This document shows positions 37,253 to 46,446 of a stretch of DNA of 64,000 nt, in pieces. The number at the start of each line of letters is the position of its first letter. Position 1 is the first letter of the stretch. Below the pieces are notes generated by a model. It had not been told where the DNA came from and did no database searches. It worked only from the letters and a program-made list of their open reading frames with translations. The DNA comes from Clostridiales bacterium (lineage in GTDB: Bacteria; Bacillota; Clostridia; Lachnospirales; Lachnospiraceae). The position numbers and the translations under genes were made by a program. The stretch lies in assembly GCA_018366495.1 (NCBI GenBank), contig JAGZHZ010000013.1, positions 10,580 through 74,579 of the forward strand, read 5' to 3'.

Positions 37253-39214
37253 ATGAAAAAATCATTTTCTCTTTTCCTAACGGCTATGTTTCTTTCAACT
37301 GCCGCTTCCATGAACAGCCTTGCAGCTGATTCAAATGATGTCTCATCACATGCAGATCTGTCCAATATTCAGAATGATCTTTCTGTTTTATCAGATTCTT
37401 TCCGTCCGATCGGCAGTCTGGGGGAACAAAATGCGGTGCAGCATTTAGAAAAACGGTTTTCGGATATGGGTTATACGGTTACTCTGCAGCCTTATACAAA
37501 CGATCAGGGATTGACAGGAATGAATGTGATTGCTGTGAAAGAAGCTGCTGATCCTAATGCGGATATCTTTATTTTATCTGCTCATCATGACAGCGTTCCG
37601 ACTGCATATGGTGCAAACGATAATGCTTCGGGAGTCACTGCTCTTCTTGCTGCAGCTGAAAATTTGAAAGATATGCCTTCTGATACAGAAATCCGATTTA
37701 TTAGTTTTACAGATGAAGAAAATGGAAAAAATGGTTCCCGTTTCTATACATCTTCTCTTTCTTCTGAAGAAAAGGAAAGAATGATTGGCGCTGTCCAATT
37801 CGATATGCTTGGAGGACTTGGTACTTCTGGATCTTCTGTCTGTACTGCTGACGGTGAAAGTAATTGGGTCAGTGATTTTCTTCAGGAAAAAAATTCTAAT
37901 CTTCCTTTAAAAGCAGAGACTGACAGTGACCATGTCTCTTTTCAGCTGAATGGTATCCCTTCCGTCCTTTTAACTCAAAATGGACGAGGATATCTGTATC
38001 ACTCTGTTGCTGACACCTCTGATCAGCTTGATCTGAATGAAATATCAAAAGCAGTCGAGACAGTTGTCTCTGTTGCTGAGGAATTGATGGCTGAAGAGAC
38101 TCCTTCTTATCAGACTACTGCCAGAGAACAAGGTAATAACTATACTTATCGACAGACTCGTCAAAATGTTATTTATTTTAACAGTTCTCTTTCTACCACA
38201 GAAGCATATATCGGAGCTTCTGGGGAACATGCGGATCATTGGGAACAATCAGGGAATGGCTGGACGGATTCATACGATACTTATCTCTATTCCATGACAT
38301 GGTTTGATGCAGACTTTCCTATGAACACTTATTACGAATATCGCAATGGTTTTCTGGAAAGTATTAAAATCCGACCTGAAGAAACAGGACACACTTATGA
38401 GGAAATCTATGCTTTAATAGAAGCAATGTATGGCGCCCCTGTTTCTGAAAAAGAAGATAGTATCGGCTGGGCTGATCCTATTTACAGTAAATATATTACG
38501 CTCTCTTCTGATGATAAGGGATGCTTTGTCAGTGTCGGAGGATATTCTGTTGGTCTTAGCAACGTCCTTTCTTCATATCCTGTCGAGCACGGAGAAACGC
38601 AGATCAGTGATCCGGAAGATGCAAAAATCTGGGATGTTTTATGTTCGATTCTCCCGCTGGAATCTCGTCAGAAAATCACTCAGTTTAATCTTTTCACAGA
38701 TGGACACAGTAATATTCTCGCATATACCTCTCCTATACGAGAAAACGATATCGCAGATAACACGCGCTTTTCCATCAATATTGATTATTATGACGTATAT
38801 GACGAAAATGGCGCGCCTCACGACTGGAGCAAGCTGATTAATACCATCATCCACGAATATGGTCACGTTTTACTGGAAGATGAAACACAGATTGATCTCT
38901 CTGTCGGAACCGATACTCACGATCCTGCCGGCTTTATAGAAGGTTCTTTCCGAAAGAATTTCTATGATACCTTTTGGTCTGATATCGAAACTACTGGTGT
39001 GAATGATTATGAACTTCATCCTACGAACTATGTCAGCCGCTATGGTGCAAATTATTTTCATGAAGATATCGCCGAAACCTTTGCTATCTTTGTTTTAGGA
39101 GATTTCCCAGAAGGAGATACCATCGCTGAAGATAAAATACGATTTTTCTGGGATGATCCTGAAATGGTAAACCTGCGCGCCGCTATCCGTGAAAATATAA
39201 GTTTAAACCATTAA
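37253..39214 (+). CDS. Secreted M28 aminopeptidase with second HExxH metalloprotease-like domain
   Basis: The 653-residue protein has a GGAGGTG site and a signal peptide (cleavage near SLA-AD at about residue 25). Residues about 35-285 are an M28 peptidase with zinc-site motifs SAHHDS, NDNASG, TDEENG, QFDMLGG and DHVSF. The remaining 360 residues form a second unit ending in a zinc-protease motif HEYGH (His534, Glu535, His538) followed about 70 residues later by EDIAETFA, which can supply the third ligand. Between them is a linker rich in Trp and Tyr. M28 enzymes are usually 300-450 residues, so the extra zincin-like domain is notable. Cotranscribed with the TetR regulator. Confidence 0.88.
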   Translation: MKKSFSLFLTAMFLSTAASMNSLAADSNDVSSHADLSNIQNDLSVLSDSFRPIGSLGEQNAVQHLEKRFSDMGYTVTLQPYTNDQGLTGMNVIAVKEAADPNADIFILSAHHDSVPTAYGANDNASGVTALLAAAENLKDMPSDTEIRFISFTDEENGKNGSRFYTSSLSSEEKERMIGAVQFDMLGGLGTSGSSVCTADGESNWVSDFLQEKNSNLPLKAETDSDHVSFQLNGIPSVLLTQNGRGYLYHSVADTSDQLDLNEISKAVETVVSVAEELMAEETPSYQTTAREQGNNYTYRQTRQNVIYFNSSLSTTEAYIGASGEHADHWEQSGNGWTDSYDTYLYSMTWFDADFPMNTYYEYRNGFLESIKIRPEETGHTYEEIYALIEAMYGAPVSEKEDSIGWADPIYSKYITLSSDDKGCFVSVGGYSVGLSNVLSSYPVEHGETQISDPEDAKIWDVLCSILPLESRQKITQFNLFTDGHSNILAYTSPIRENDIADNTRFSINIDYYDVYDENGAPHDWSKLINTIIHEYGHVLLEDETQIDLSVGTDTHDPAGFIEGSFRKNFYDTFWSDIETTGVNDYELHPTNYVSRYGANYFHEDIAETFAIFVLGDFPEGDTIAEDKIRFFWDDPEMVNLRAAIRENISLNH

Positions 39215-39234
39215 TTTCATATAGCTTGAAAATA

Positions 39235-39333
39235 AATGCCGGGCATTTCTGAACGGATTTCTAAAAGTCAGATCTAAAAATCTGACGATTGGGAGATCGG
39301 TTTATTCATTCAGAATGCTCGGCATTTTATATT
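39235..39333 (+). terminator. Nested hairpin terminator
   Basis: AATGCCGGGCATTTCTGAA near 39236 pairs with TTCAGAATGCTCGGCATT near 39309, with an inner GTCAGAT/ATCTGAC hairpin in the loop (about 39269-39288), and ends in TTTTATATTTTT. Unusually large for a simple terminator. Confidence 0.7.
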
Positions 39334-39353
39334 TTTACAACTATGCTATTATT

Positions 39354-40418
39354 TCAACCTTCTCTAAAACTAGCTAAAATCGCAATTGCTTCAATTTTCT
39401 CTTCATCTGTAAACTGTTCGTTTGCACCAGGAGATGCAATGAATGCAATATTGCTGCTGTAATCAAAAGCAAATTCTGCCACATACGGTCCTCTTACATC
39501 ATCACGCACTCCTGTTTTTGATTCCGGCAATACGGCATAGCATTCACTTCCGTCTATATCTGTAAACTCTGCATCATTTTGCATATCCAGTATTCCTGTC
39601 TGTTTCAGTTTTGCTACCATGAATTTTCCAAGATAAGAAAGGTCAGTAGCCTGCACATATCCCGGAACAAAACTGGATTCCGCAATCGGAGTAACCTCCA
39701 CGCGCGCCATAGAAACAGCTGAAAATCCTCCTTGGATATTCTGAGCAATATGGGAATACTGTACTTGAGCTCCATTTTCACTTGTAAGAGTTACATTTTC
39801 CCCGTATGGTGTCACCTCTTCCTGTGTAACTGTCCAGCCATCCGGATATTCAAATGTAAATCTCGGATATGTAATCATGTTGACATCCGGAAAACGTGTT
39901 GTATAACTGTGGTTTAACTGCACATTTTTCAGCTGCTCTTTGACCTGTTTTTCTTCTTCTGTTAATTCTCTCTCCACGATTTCTATATGGTTTCCGGAAG
40001 GGATTCCATATCCGCCGTCCTGACCGGTTGCAGCCAGACACTGGCTCAAAAAGTCAATATTATATTTTTCTGTCTCAGAGAGCATTGACAGATCAAAGCC
40101 GGCATTTGGAGTGTACCACGTTTTTGCTGAAAATAATTCAACTACCTCCGGCGTCTGAAAACAATATCCATGTTTTGCATAGATTTCATTAATGCCATAT
40201 TGGTATACCCATGCCTCATATTGATTGGAAAATCCTTGAAACTCAAATTCCGAAGACTGCGGAAATAAATAGCCTGCGGCATCGGATGTACCCTCATAGT
40301 TCACAATGTAATTCGGCTCCTGACTCAGGTTTACTTCTGCTTTTGCAATCTGTGGATATCCAACAAACAGCATACAAAAAACTGCAAGCAAAGCAAACAA
40401 AGAATGTTTCTTTTTCAT
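39354..40418 (-). CDS. Exported YARHG-domain protein
   Basis: The 354-residue protein has a signal peptide (MKKKHSLFALLAVF..., cleavage near AKA-EV at about residue 27). Residues about 60-130 carry a YARHG domain (YQYGINEIYAKHGYCFQTP, then W near TWYTPN), a small extracellular module of unknown function. The C-terminal 180 residues are beta-rich (FTFEYPDGWTVTQEEVTPYGENVTL). The ATG at 40416-40418 follows AAAGGGG. No catalytic motif is visible. Confidence 0.85.
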   Translation of the reverse strand: MKKKHSLFALLAVFCMLFVGYPQIAKAEVNLSQEPNYIVNYEGTSDAAGYLFPQSSEFEFQGFSNQYEAWVYQYGINEIYAKHGYCFQTPEVVELFSAKTWYTPNAGFDLSMLSETEKYNIDFLSQCLAATGQDGGYGIPSGNHIEIVERELTEEEKQVKEQLKNVQLNHSYTTRFPDVNMITYPRFTFEYPDGWTVTQEEVTPYGENVTLTSENGAQVQYSHIAQNIQGGFSAVSMARVEVTPIAESSFVPGYVQATDLSYLGKFMVAKLKQTGILDMQNDAEFTDIDGSECYAVLPESKTGVRDDVRGPYVAEFAFDYSSNIAFIASPGANEQFTDEEKIEAIAILASFREG

Positions 40419-40565
40419 AATTCTATACCCCTTTCCTGTCGATAAGTAAAATCTTTCAGAGTCCATCTGACCCTGTTCTATTATTATACTCTAATCTACA
40501 GAAAAGGCAATGAGACAATCTCATTTTATAAGTCAAGAATATCTCTAACTCTCGCTATAAAGGAT

Positions 40566-42257
40566 TCAATGATCCATCCCGCACGCCGTGGCAGATTCGA
40601 TCAGACATCGATCATTCATCACTGCGTCATAGAAGCGGAATCCACCGGAAAAGTTGTATGCCTCATATCCGTTCCCGCTGAGAATTCGGACTGCTATGTA
40701 ACTTCGCAGACCACTCTGGCAGATCACATAAACCGGCTTGCCTTTTTCAATTTCACTCATCCGATCCCGCAGTTCATCCACCGGAATATTATCAAATCCC
40801 TCGATATGACCTCTGCTGTATTCTCTCTCTGTTCTGACATCCAGCAAAATGACGCTTCCATCACGAGGCAGGTTCTTAACATCTTCCAGATGGAACTGAT
40901 TTAATATTTTCCTTGAAATATTTTCAATCATAAATCCAGCTATATTTACAGGATCTTTTGCCGAAGAATAAGGTGGCGCATACGCCAGATCAAGCTCTTT
41001 TAATTCCACCGCCTTCATTCCAGCATGAATTGCCGTCGCCAGCACATCTATTCTCTTGTCTACACCTTCATATCCTACAATCTGAGCGCCAAGCAGACGA
41101 TATGTGTCTTTTTCAAACACTACTTTCATCGTCATTACTTTTCCCCCCGGATAGTATCCGGCATGACTCATCGGAGAAAGAATTACTTTGTCCACATTCA
41201 GACCTGCTTTTTTCGCATTCGTCTCATTGATTCCAGTTGCCGCCGCAGTCATGTCAAACACTTTAATAATAGAGCTTCCCTGAGATCCTGTATAGCGGCT
41301 GTCTCCCCCACAGATATTGTCGGCTGCGATACGCCCCTGTTTATTTGCGGGACCTGCCAGAGAAATCAAAGCATCCTGTCCCGTAACGTAATGTTTTACC
41401 TGGACTGCATCACCGACTGCATAAATATCAGGAATCGATGTTTCCATACGGCTGTTTACTACAATACTGCCTTTCATTCCCAGTTCCAATCCTGCCTCTT
41501 TTGCAAGATGAGTATCAGGCGTAACACCAATCGCCAAAACAGCCATATCCGCATGAATCGGCTCTTCCCCTTTTAAAAGAACCGTAATTCCTCCATCTTT
41601 CTCTTCAAATCCTTCTACAGTATGTCCAAGCGCCAGTTTTATGCCGTGGCGGCGCATTTCATTGTGAATAAATGCAGCCATATCGGAATCAAATGGATTC
41701 ATCAGCTGTTTCGGCCGCTGCACAATGGTCACTTCCATTCCCAGCTCCCGCAGATTTTCCGCCAGCTCCAGACTAATAAAACCGCCCCCTGCAAGCACAG
41801 CAGACTTTGGATGATTTTTATTGATATATTCTTTAATTCGCAGCGTATCCTCCACGGTCCGCAAAGTAAAAATCTTGTCTATTCCTGTACCTGGAATTTC
41901 AGGCTGAGTTGGTTTTGCTCCTGGAGAAAGAATCAGCTTGTCATAACTTTCTTCAAATTCTTCTCCCGTTTCCAAATTTTTAACAGAAACCGTCTTCTTC
42001 TCTGGATGAATTGCAATTACTTCATGATGCACTTTCATCTTAACTCGAAAACGCGAATAAAAGCTCTGTGGAGTTTGAAGAGTTAAATCTTCCTGATCGG
42101 TTATAATATCACCTATATAATAAGGTAAGCCACAGTTTGCATAAGATATAAAACCAGAACGTTCAAAAACAATAATCTCTGCCTGCTCATCCAATCTGCG
42201 TATTCTGGCTGCAGCAGTTGCCCCGCCGGCTACTCCGCCTATAATTACAACTTTCAT
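40566..42257 (-). CDS. CoA-disulfide-reductase-like flavoprotein with C-terminal rhodanese domain
   Basis: The 563-residue enzyme has FAD-binding VVIIGGVAGGATAAARIRR, the single redox cysteine Cys42 in YANCGLPYYIGD, an NAD(P)-binding region VLAGGGFISLELAENL, YAVGDAV, and a dimerisation domain. Residues about 460-563 are a rhodanese module with cysteine Cys513 in CQSGLRS. Fused proteins of this type reduce CoA disulfide, persulfides or polysulfide with NAD(P)H. The ATG at 42255-42257 is one base after the stop of the separate rhodanese gene upstream, indicating tight coupling. It is the last gene of the redox cluster. Confidence 0.9.
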   Translation of the reverse strand: MKVVIIGGVAGGATAAARIRRLDEQAEIIVFERSGFISYANCGLPYYIGDIITDQEDLTLQTPQSFYSRFRVKMKVHHEVIAIHPEKKTVSVKNLETGEEFEESYDKLILSPGAKPTQPEIPGTGIDKIFTLRTVEDTLRIKEYINKNHPKSAVLAGGGFISLELAENLRELGMEVTIVQRPKQLMNPFDSDMAAFIHNEMRRHGIKLALGHTVEGFEEKDGGITVLLKGEEPIHADMAVLAIGVTPDTHLAKEAGLELGMKGSIVVNSRMETSIPDIYAVGDAVQVKHYVTGQDALISLAGPANKQGRIAADNICGGDSRYTGSQGSSIIKVFDMTAAATGINETNAKKAGLNVDKVILSPMSHAGYYPGGKVMTMKVVFEKDTYRLLGAQIVGYEGVDKRIDVLATAIHAGMKAVELKELDLAYAPPYSSAKDPVNIAGFMIENISRKILNQFHLEDVKNLPRDGSVILLDVRTEREYSRGHIEGFDNIPVDELRDRMSEIEKGKPVYVICQSGLRSYIAVRILSGNGYEAYNFSGGFRFYDAVMNDRCLIESATACGMDH

Positions 42258-42258
42258 C

Positions 42259-42579
42259 TTATTTTTCCACCTTTCCTTTATAGGAAGCAATTCCTCCTAA
42301 GTTTTTTACGTTACTATATCCCATACTTTTCATGATGCTGACTGCCTGACGGCTTCTGGCACCTGAATAACAATAGACAAAAAACGGTGTATCTTTTTTA
42401 TTTGTAACTTTTTCTATATTTTCAATCAACTGAAGCGGTACATTTTTACTTCCCGGAATATGTCCCTCTGTATATTCCTGCGGCGTGCGCACATCCAGCA
42501 GAATCGCTCCCGATGTTCCTTTATACTCCGTGATCCCCTTATTAATATCCGATCCTGTCAAAAAATCAAACCATCCCAT
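42259..42579 (-). CDS. Single-domain rhodanese-like sulfurtransferase
   Basis: The 106-residue protein has the rhodanese fold marks ILLDVRTPQEYTEGHIPGS and active cysteine Cys70 in YCYSGARS. It carries persulfide sulfur on the cysteine. It has no signal peptide. It is translated directly before the flavoprotein that carries a second rhodanese domain, suggesting sulfur relay between the two. Confidence 0.93.
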   Translation of the reverse strand: MGWFDFLTGSDINKGITEYKGTSGAILLDVRTPQEYTEGHIPGSKNVPLQLIENIEKVTNKKDTPFFVYCYSGARSRQAVSIMKSMGYSNVKNLGGIASYKGKVEK

Positions 42580-42621
42580 AAAATACCTCCGTATTCTTTT
42601 ATCCTTAAGATCTTTTTATCC

Positions 42622-43368
42622 TTAAGATCTTGCCATACCGTCCACGCTTAGCACCACTCCTGTGATATAAGAGGCCTCGTCCGATGCCAGAAATACAAAT
42701 GCATTTGCAATGTCTTCCGGTTGTCCCAGACGGCGCAGAGGAATCTGATTAATCATAGGTTCAATCACCTCTCTTGGAACAGCCTTCATCATGTCTGTCT
42801 CCGTGATTCCCGGAGCTACTGCATTCACTCGAATCCCTTTCGGACCGAGTTCACGCGCCAACGACACAGTCAGCCCATTCACTGCAAATTTAGACGCTGG
42901 ATAAGCAAACCCACTTGGCTGTCCTGAAATACTAACCATGGAAGAGGTGGAAAGGATAACGCCTTTACCGCGCGCAATCATACATTCACTTGCCACACGA
43001 GTCGCATTAAACACACCCTTTACATTTAAATCCATTACTTTGTCAAACGTCTCCTCCGTGTATTCTGTAAAAGGAGTACTTTCCGATACACCGGCATTAT
43101 TGACAAGAATATCAATACAGCCATATTTTTCAGCTGCTTTTCCAAACTCTTCACGGACAGAAGATAAACTGGAAAGATCTGGGCTGATGCCGTCCACAAT
43201 TCCGTTCGGATATTTCTCTTTCAGCAGTTCCACTGCTTTGTCAGCAGATTCCTGTGAACTGGCTGTGATAATTACTTTTGCACCTTCTTTTAAAAATTTA
43301 TCTGCAGTTGCAAAACCGATTCCACGACTTCCCCCTGTAATAACAGCAACTTTATCTTTTAATCTCAT
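42622..43368 (-). CDS. Short-chain dehydrogenase/reductase
   Basis: The 248-residue SDR has cofactor motif TGGSRGIG (about 9-16), NNAG at about 86-89 and catalytic Tyr-Lys in YPASK at about 153-157, with the Ser in the preceding strand. It resembles 3-oxoacyl-ACP reductases or sugar/steroid dehydrogenases; the substrate cannot be told. AAGGAGG precedes the ATG at 43366-43368. It lies between the membrane iron-sulfur protein and the rhodanese on the same strand. Confidence 0.9.
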   Translation of the reverse strand: MRLKDKVAVITGGSRGIGFATADKFLKEGAKVIITASSQESADKAVELLKEKYPNGIVDGISPDLSSLSSVREEFGKAAEKYGCIDILVNNAGVSESTPFTEYTEETFDKVMDLNVKGVFNATRVASECMIARGKGVILSTSSMVSISGQPSGFAYPASKFAVNGLTVSLARELGPKGIRVNAVAPGITETDMMKAVPREVIEPMINQIPLRRLGQPEDIANAFVFLASDEASYITGVVLSVDGMARS

Positions 43369-43491
43369 ATGTGTATCCTCCTTTTTCTCTTTAATATTTT
43401 TCTTCATCTATTCATTATTTATGTATTTCCTATTTATCGTTCTTTTTTTATTTATTATATCATTATATTACAAGATATTTCTGTGATATCA

Positions 43492-44067
43492 TCACTCTTT
43501 TTTATTTTTTACTTTACAAATGAGCTGAGTCATTGTCCCCATCGGACAGTAGACACACCAGCTGCGCGGTTTAAACAGAATCATCGTCACAAATCCAAGA
43601 ACAGTGGAAGTCAGCATCACACTATAAAATCCAAAAGCAAACTGTACTATCCCAGGATGAAATACCGTTCCGTGATATGCCCAATTCCATGGCAGTTTAA
43701 ACGTCCACAGAAGTGTTACCACTTGCCTTAAATCCTGTGCCCCCGAAAATACCAGATATGTATTCCAGATCATCTGGAAAAACATGGTAAAAAAGAATAC
43801 CAGAAATCCATAGCGGAACCACTTACTCTTCATCCATTTTGGAATATCTTTCTTTCGTGAAAGGCCAAATCGTCCTCCAAGCACTTCAAATAACTGCCCT
43901 CTTCCGCAGTAACGGTTGCAATATCCTTTCGTCCCTTTTGAGATGGAAATAATCAATGGAATGAAAAAACACAACAGTCCAAGCCAGGCAAACAAAATAT
44001 TAAAAAATCCTAAAATCAGATATGTTAAGGATACAATCCACAGATAATCATACCAATGTTTTTTCAT
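43492..44067 (-). CDS. Membrane iron-sulfur protein (polyferredoxin-like, NapH/NosR-related)
   Basis: The 191-residue protein has about four transmembrane helices and two cytoplasmic cysteine motifs, CNRYCGRGQ (about residue 60) and CVYCPMGTMTQ near the C-terminus, characteristic of the 4Fe-4S membrane proteins that pass electrons between ferredoxin and membrane partners. The ATG overlaps the ferredoxin stop as ATGA, so the two are co-translated. Each motif has fewer cysteines than a full CxxCxxCxxxC cluster, so cluster ligation is incomplete or shared. Confidence 0.82.
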   Translation of the reverse strand: MKKHWYDYLWIVSLTYLILGFFNILFAWLGLLCFFIPLIISISKGTKGYCNRYCGRGQLFEVLGGRFGLSRKKDIPKWMKSKWFRYGFLVFFFTMFFQMIWNTYLVFSGAQDLRQVVTLLWTFKLPWNWAYHGTVFHPGIVQFAFGFYSVMLTSTVLGFVTMILFKPRSWCVYCPMGTMTQLICKVKNKKE

Positions 44068-44279
44068 GCTCCTGCCTCCTCTATCTGTATCGCAGATGCC
44101 GGACATTCTTTTGCACACTTTCCACATCCTACGCATTTTTCCATATTAACTTTTGCCATAATCCCTCTCCAGATTTCAATGGCGCTTTTTGGACAAACCT
44201 TTACACAGCATCCGCAGGCAACACACTCGTCTGTCTGCACAAAAGCTTTTCGTTTTTTTCTGATCTTTTTTTCCACCAC
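44064..44279 (-). CDS. Two-cluster 4Fe-4S ferredoxin
   Basis: The 71-residue protein has two CxxCxxCxxxCP motifs (CVACGCCVKVCP, CVGCGKCAKECP), the standard bacterial ferredoxin arrangement, with a basic N-terminus (MVEKKIRKKRKAF). It is the first gene of the redox cluster running to 40566 and shares a 4-base overlap with the membrane iron-sulfur protein. Confidence 0.95.
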   Translation of the reverse strand: MVEKKIRKKRKAFVQTDECVACGCCVKVCPKSAIEIWRGIMAKVNMEKCVGCGKCAKECPASAIQIEEAGA

Positions 44280-44468
44280 AGTTCCTCCTACATTTCAAAA
44301 TAGAAATCATCCATTTAAGACCTTTTTCGCTCCAATTTCTACTTTTCTTTTATTAAATTTTATCAAAATAAAAACGTTTTCTAATTGATCTTAATGGATT
44401 CATGGATGATTTTTTCGTTATAAATATAGCATACTACAAAATAGGCGTTGAATCTGTGATTTTATCAC

Positions 44469-44506
44469 AAAAAATACAGCCTGCTCTTGTAAGAACAGAC
44501 TGTACT
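44469..44506 (-). terminator. Terminator after NCS2 permease
   Basis: An imperfect stem (ACAGTCTGTTCTT with AAGAGCAGGCTGT) on the minus strand is followed by ATTTTTTG. It is 45 bases past the permease stop. Confidence 0.75.
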
Positions 44507-44551
44507 TCCATTTTCATCTTTATATTATTTTTTCTTATTTCAGACAACCTT

Positions 44552-45883
44552 TTATGCTATCGGTTTGATCTCCATATTTTTCGGGAGTGTCAAATTCAAA
44601 ATGATGGATACGACAAACACAACCGCTACCACATTTGCTGAAAATACAGACTGTAATATTTCAGGGAAAATATGCCAGATCTCTGTTTCACTTGCAGCTG
44701 TAAATCCAATTCCAATGGAAAGCGACAACGCTGCGATTGTGATATTTCTCTGTGTAAATCCTGCTTTTGCAAGCATCTCAATTCCAGATGTGAGAATTGT
44801 TCCAAACATCATCAGCGTGCATCCTCCTAATACAGATTCCGGAAGTGATGCAAAAAAGTTTCCGACTGGCGGAAGCAATCCTGCCAAAATCATACAAACT
44901 GCTCCTGTCATGATTGTAAATCTGTTTACCACTTTTGTCATCGCAATCAATCCAACATTCTGTGAGAAGGATGTAACTGGAGGACATCCTAAAAGGGAAG
45001 AAAATGCTGAAGCATATCCGTCACAAGCCAGAGAACCTGTTATCTCTTTCACCGAGATTTCTCTTTTCAAACCACTTGATGCCATCGCTGTTGTATCTCC
45101 AATCGTCTCAGCCGCTGAGACAAGGAAAATAATTGCAACTGAAAAAATCGCTCCCCAGTGAAATTCTGGCACATACGGCATTAATTTTGGAAGTGAAACG
45201 ATTCCACCTGATAAAATAATGGAAAGATCGACTTTTCCCATAAAAATCGCAACAATATATCCGACAATCAATCCAACTAAAACAGACAACTGTTTTAAAT
45301 ATCCTTTTGCCTTAATATTCCATATCAGACAGACAATCAATGTAATTGTTCCCAAAATCAAATTCTCTGCTGAACCAAAGTCCTCTGTATAGCCGCCTCC
45401 GAATGATCTGGCCCCTACAGTAAACAAAGAATATCCTATTGCTGTTACAACGGAAGCTGCCACGATCGGAGAAATAATTTTTTTCCAGTATTTTGCAAGC
45501 AATCCAAGCGTTCCTTCTAAAATACCGCCCACCAGAACTGCTCCGATCACCGCCGGATATCCATAATTTGCTGCCACTGTACTCAGCACTGTGACGAATG
45601 TGAAACTAACTCCCATGACAATAGGAAGTCTTGATCCTATCTTCCAAATCGGATACAACTGGATCAAAGTGGCAATTCCGGCTACAAACATCGCATTCTG
45701 AAGAAGGATTGCCACCTCAGCCTGTCCCAGTCCTCCGGCTGCTGCAATGATGGTGATTGGCGTCAGATTCGATACAAACATCGCCAGAATGTGCTGAAGA
45801 CCAAAAGGGATTGCTTTCCCAAGCGGAACTCTTCCATCCAACTTGTAAATGTTCGCCACATCTGCTGTTTTGCTGTTTTTCAT
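44552..45883 (-). CDS. NCS2-family nucleobase permease
   Basis: The 443-residue protein with about 12-14 transmembrane helices has family signatures LQHILAMFVSNLTPI at the N-terminus, the conserved Glu in SAAETIGD, and a GCPPVTSFSQNVGLI helix that matches the QNxGxxxxT substrate motif of uracil/xanthine permeases. It imports a purine or pyrimidine base with a proton or cation. Uracil versus xanthine or urate specificity is not settled by sight. No purine riboswitch was recognised upstream. Confidence 0.93.
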   Translation of the reverse strand: MKNSKTADVANIYKLDGRVPLGKAIPFGLQHILAMFVSNLTPITIIAAAGGLGQAEVAILLQNAMFVAGIATLIQLYPIWKIGSRLPIVMGVSFTFVTVLSTVAANYGYPAVIGAVLVGGILEGTLGLLAKYWKKIISPIVAASVVTAIGYSLFTVGARSFGGGYTEDFGSAENLILGTITLIVCLIWNIKAKGYLKQLSVLVGLIVGYIVAIFMGKVDLSIILSGGIVSLPKLMPYVPEFHWGAIFSVAIIFLVSAAETIGDTTAMASSGLKREISVKEITGSLACDGYASAFSSLLGCPPVTSFSQNVGLIAMTKVVNRFTIMTGAVCMILAGLLPPVGNFFASLPESVLGGCTLMMFGTILTSGIEMLAKAGFTQRNITIAALSLSIGIGFTAASETEIWHIFPEILQSVFSANVVAVVFVVSIILNLTLPKNMEIKPIA

Positions 45884-46216
45884 AAGTACTCTTCTCTCTC
45901 CTTTTCTCTGTACTCCTTTTTTCTACTCCTCAATATGGGATTGCTGCTGCAATCACGAAAAGTATTTCGTCAAGTATTTTAGCATGAATGTCGAAAAAAA
46001 ACAGTATTTTTAATAATATTTCTTGTGGACAAAGTTTAATTGCAGCCGAGTAGTTCACATAGAATATCTTATTAGAAGAGACAAATTTTTTTGTTTGAAA
46101 GCAAATAGAAAAAAATATTTCTGTTTGGGAATTTTGGTGCTTGCAGCTTTCATATACTCTGTTCCTATTCTCTTCTTCAGAGAATATAAAAAAACCACAA
46201 AAATTTCTCCAAAAAA

Positions 46217-46259
46217 TTAGCACTCACCTCTTGACATTGCTAATATTGTGTGCTATATT
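46217..46259 (+). promoter_or_regulatory. hsp20 promoter with half CIRCE-like site
   Basis: TTGACA (46231-46236) and TATATT (46254-46259) are separated by 17 bases. TTAGCACTC (46217-46225), the left half of the HrcA-binding CIRCE element, lies directly upstream; instead of GAGTGCTAA nine bases later, GTGCTA appears at 46250-46255 inside the -10. Control by HrcA is therefore possible but unproven. Confidence 0.65.
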
Positions 46260-46348
46260 ACATATAGAACAAAGAGAGCAAATGGAACAAGAAGAATAAA
46301 TAAAAATGTTTCCTTTCTCTTTCGTTCAAAAAACTATTTACTAATATT

Positions 46349-46362
46349 TAGCGACATCGCTA
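46349..46362 (+). promoter_or_regulatory. Palindrome TAGCGA-CA-TCGCTA in hsp20 leader
   Basis: The two 6-base arms are exact inverted copies around CA. It lies about 85 bases before the hsp20 start, within the probable leader RNA, and may be an operator or an RNA thermometer stem. Confidence 0.5.
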
Positions 46363-46446
46363 TTGTAAAATACCCACCATGAATTGTAACCTTTTCAAAA
46401 AGATATGCAGTTCCAGATGGATACTATTTGAAAGGAGAAATGACTT

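Larger units (their letters stand above)
45884..46446. other. Divergent region between NCS2 permease and hsp20
   Basis: These 563 bases have no convincing gene; weak overlapping frames lack ribosome-binding sites. It holds the promoter at 46231-46259, a half CIRCE-like motif, and a palindrome at 46349-46362 in a leader of about 180 bases before hsp20. Confidence 0.6.

Noticed and set aside
45884..46020. Purine riboswitch ahead of the NCS2 permease
   Set aside because: The conserved loop sequences of the purine aptamer are not present; only ordinary AT-rich leader is seen.
46023..46223. Overlapping 65- and 97-residue frames on opposite strands
   Set aside because: No ribosome-binding site, low-complexity composition, and they overlap each other in a promoter-containing region.
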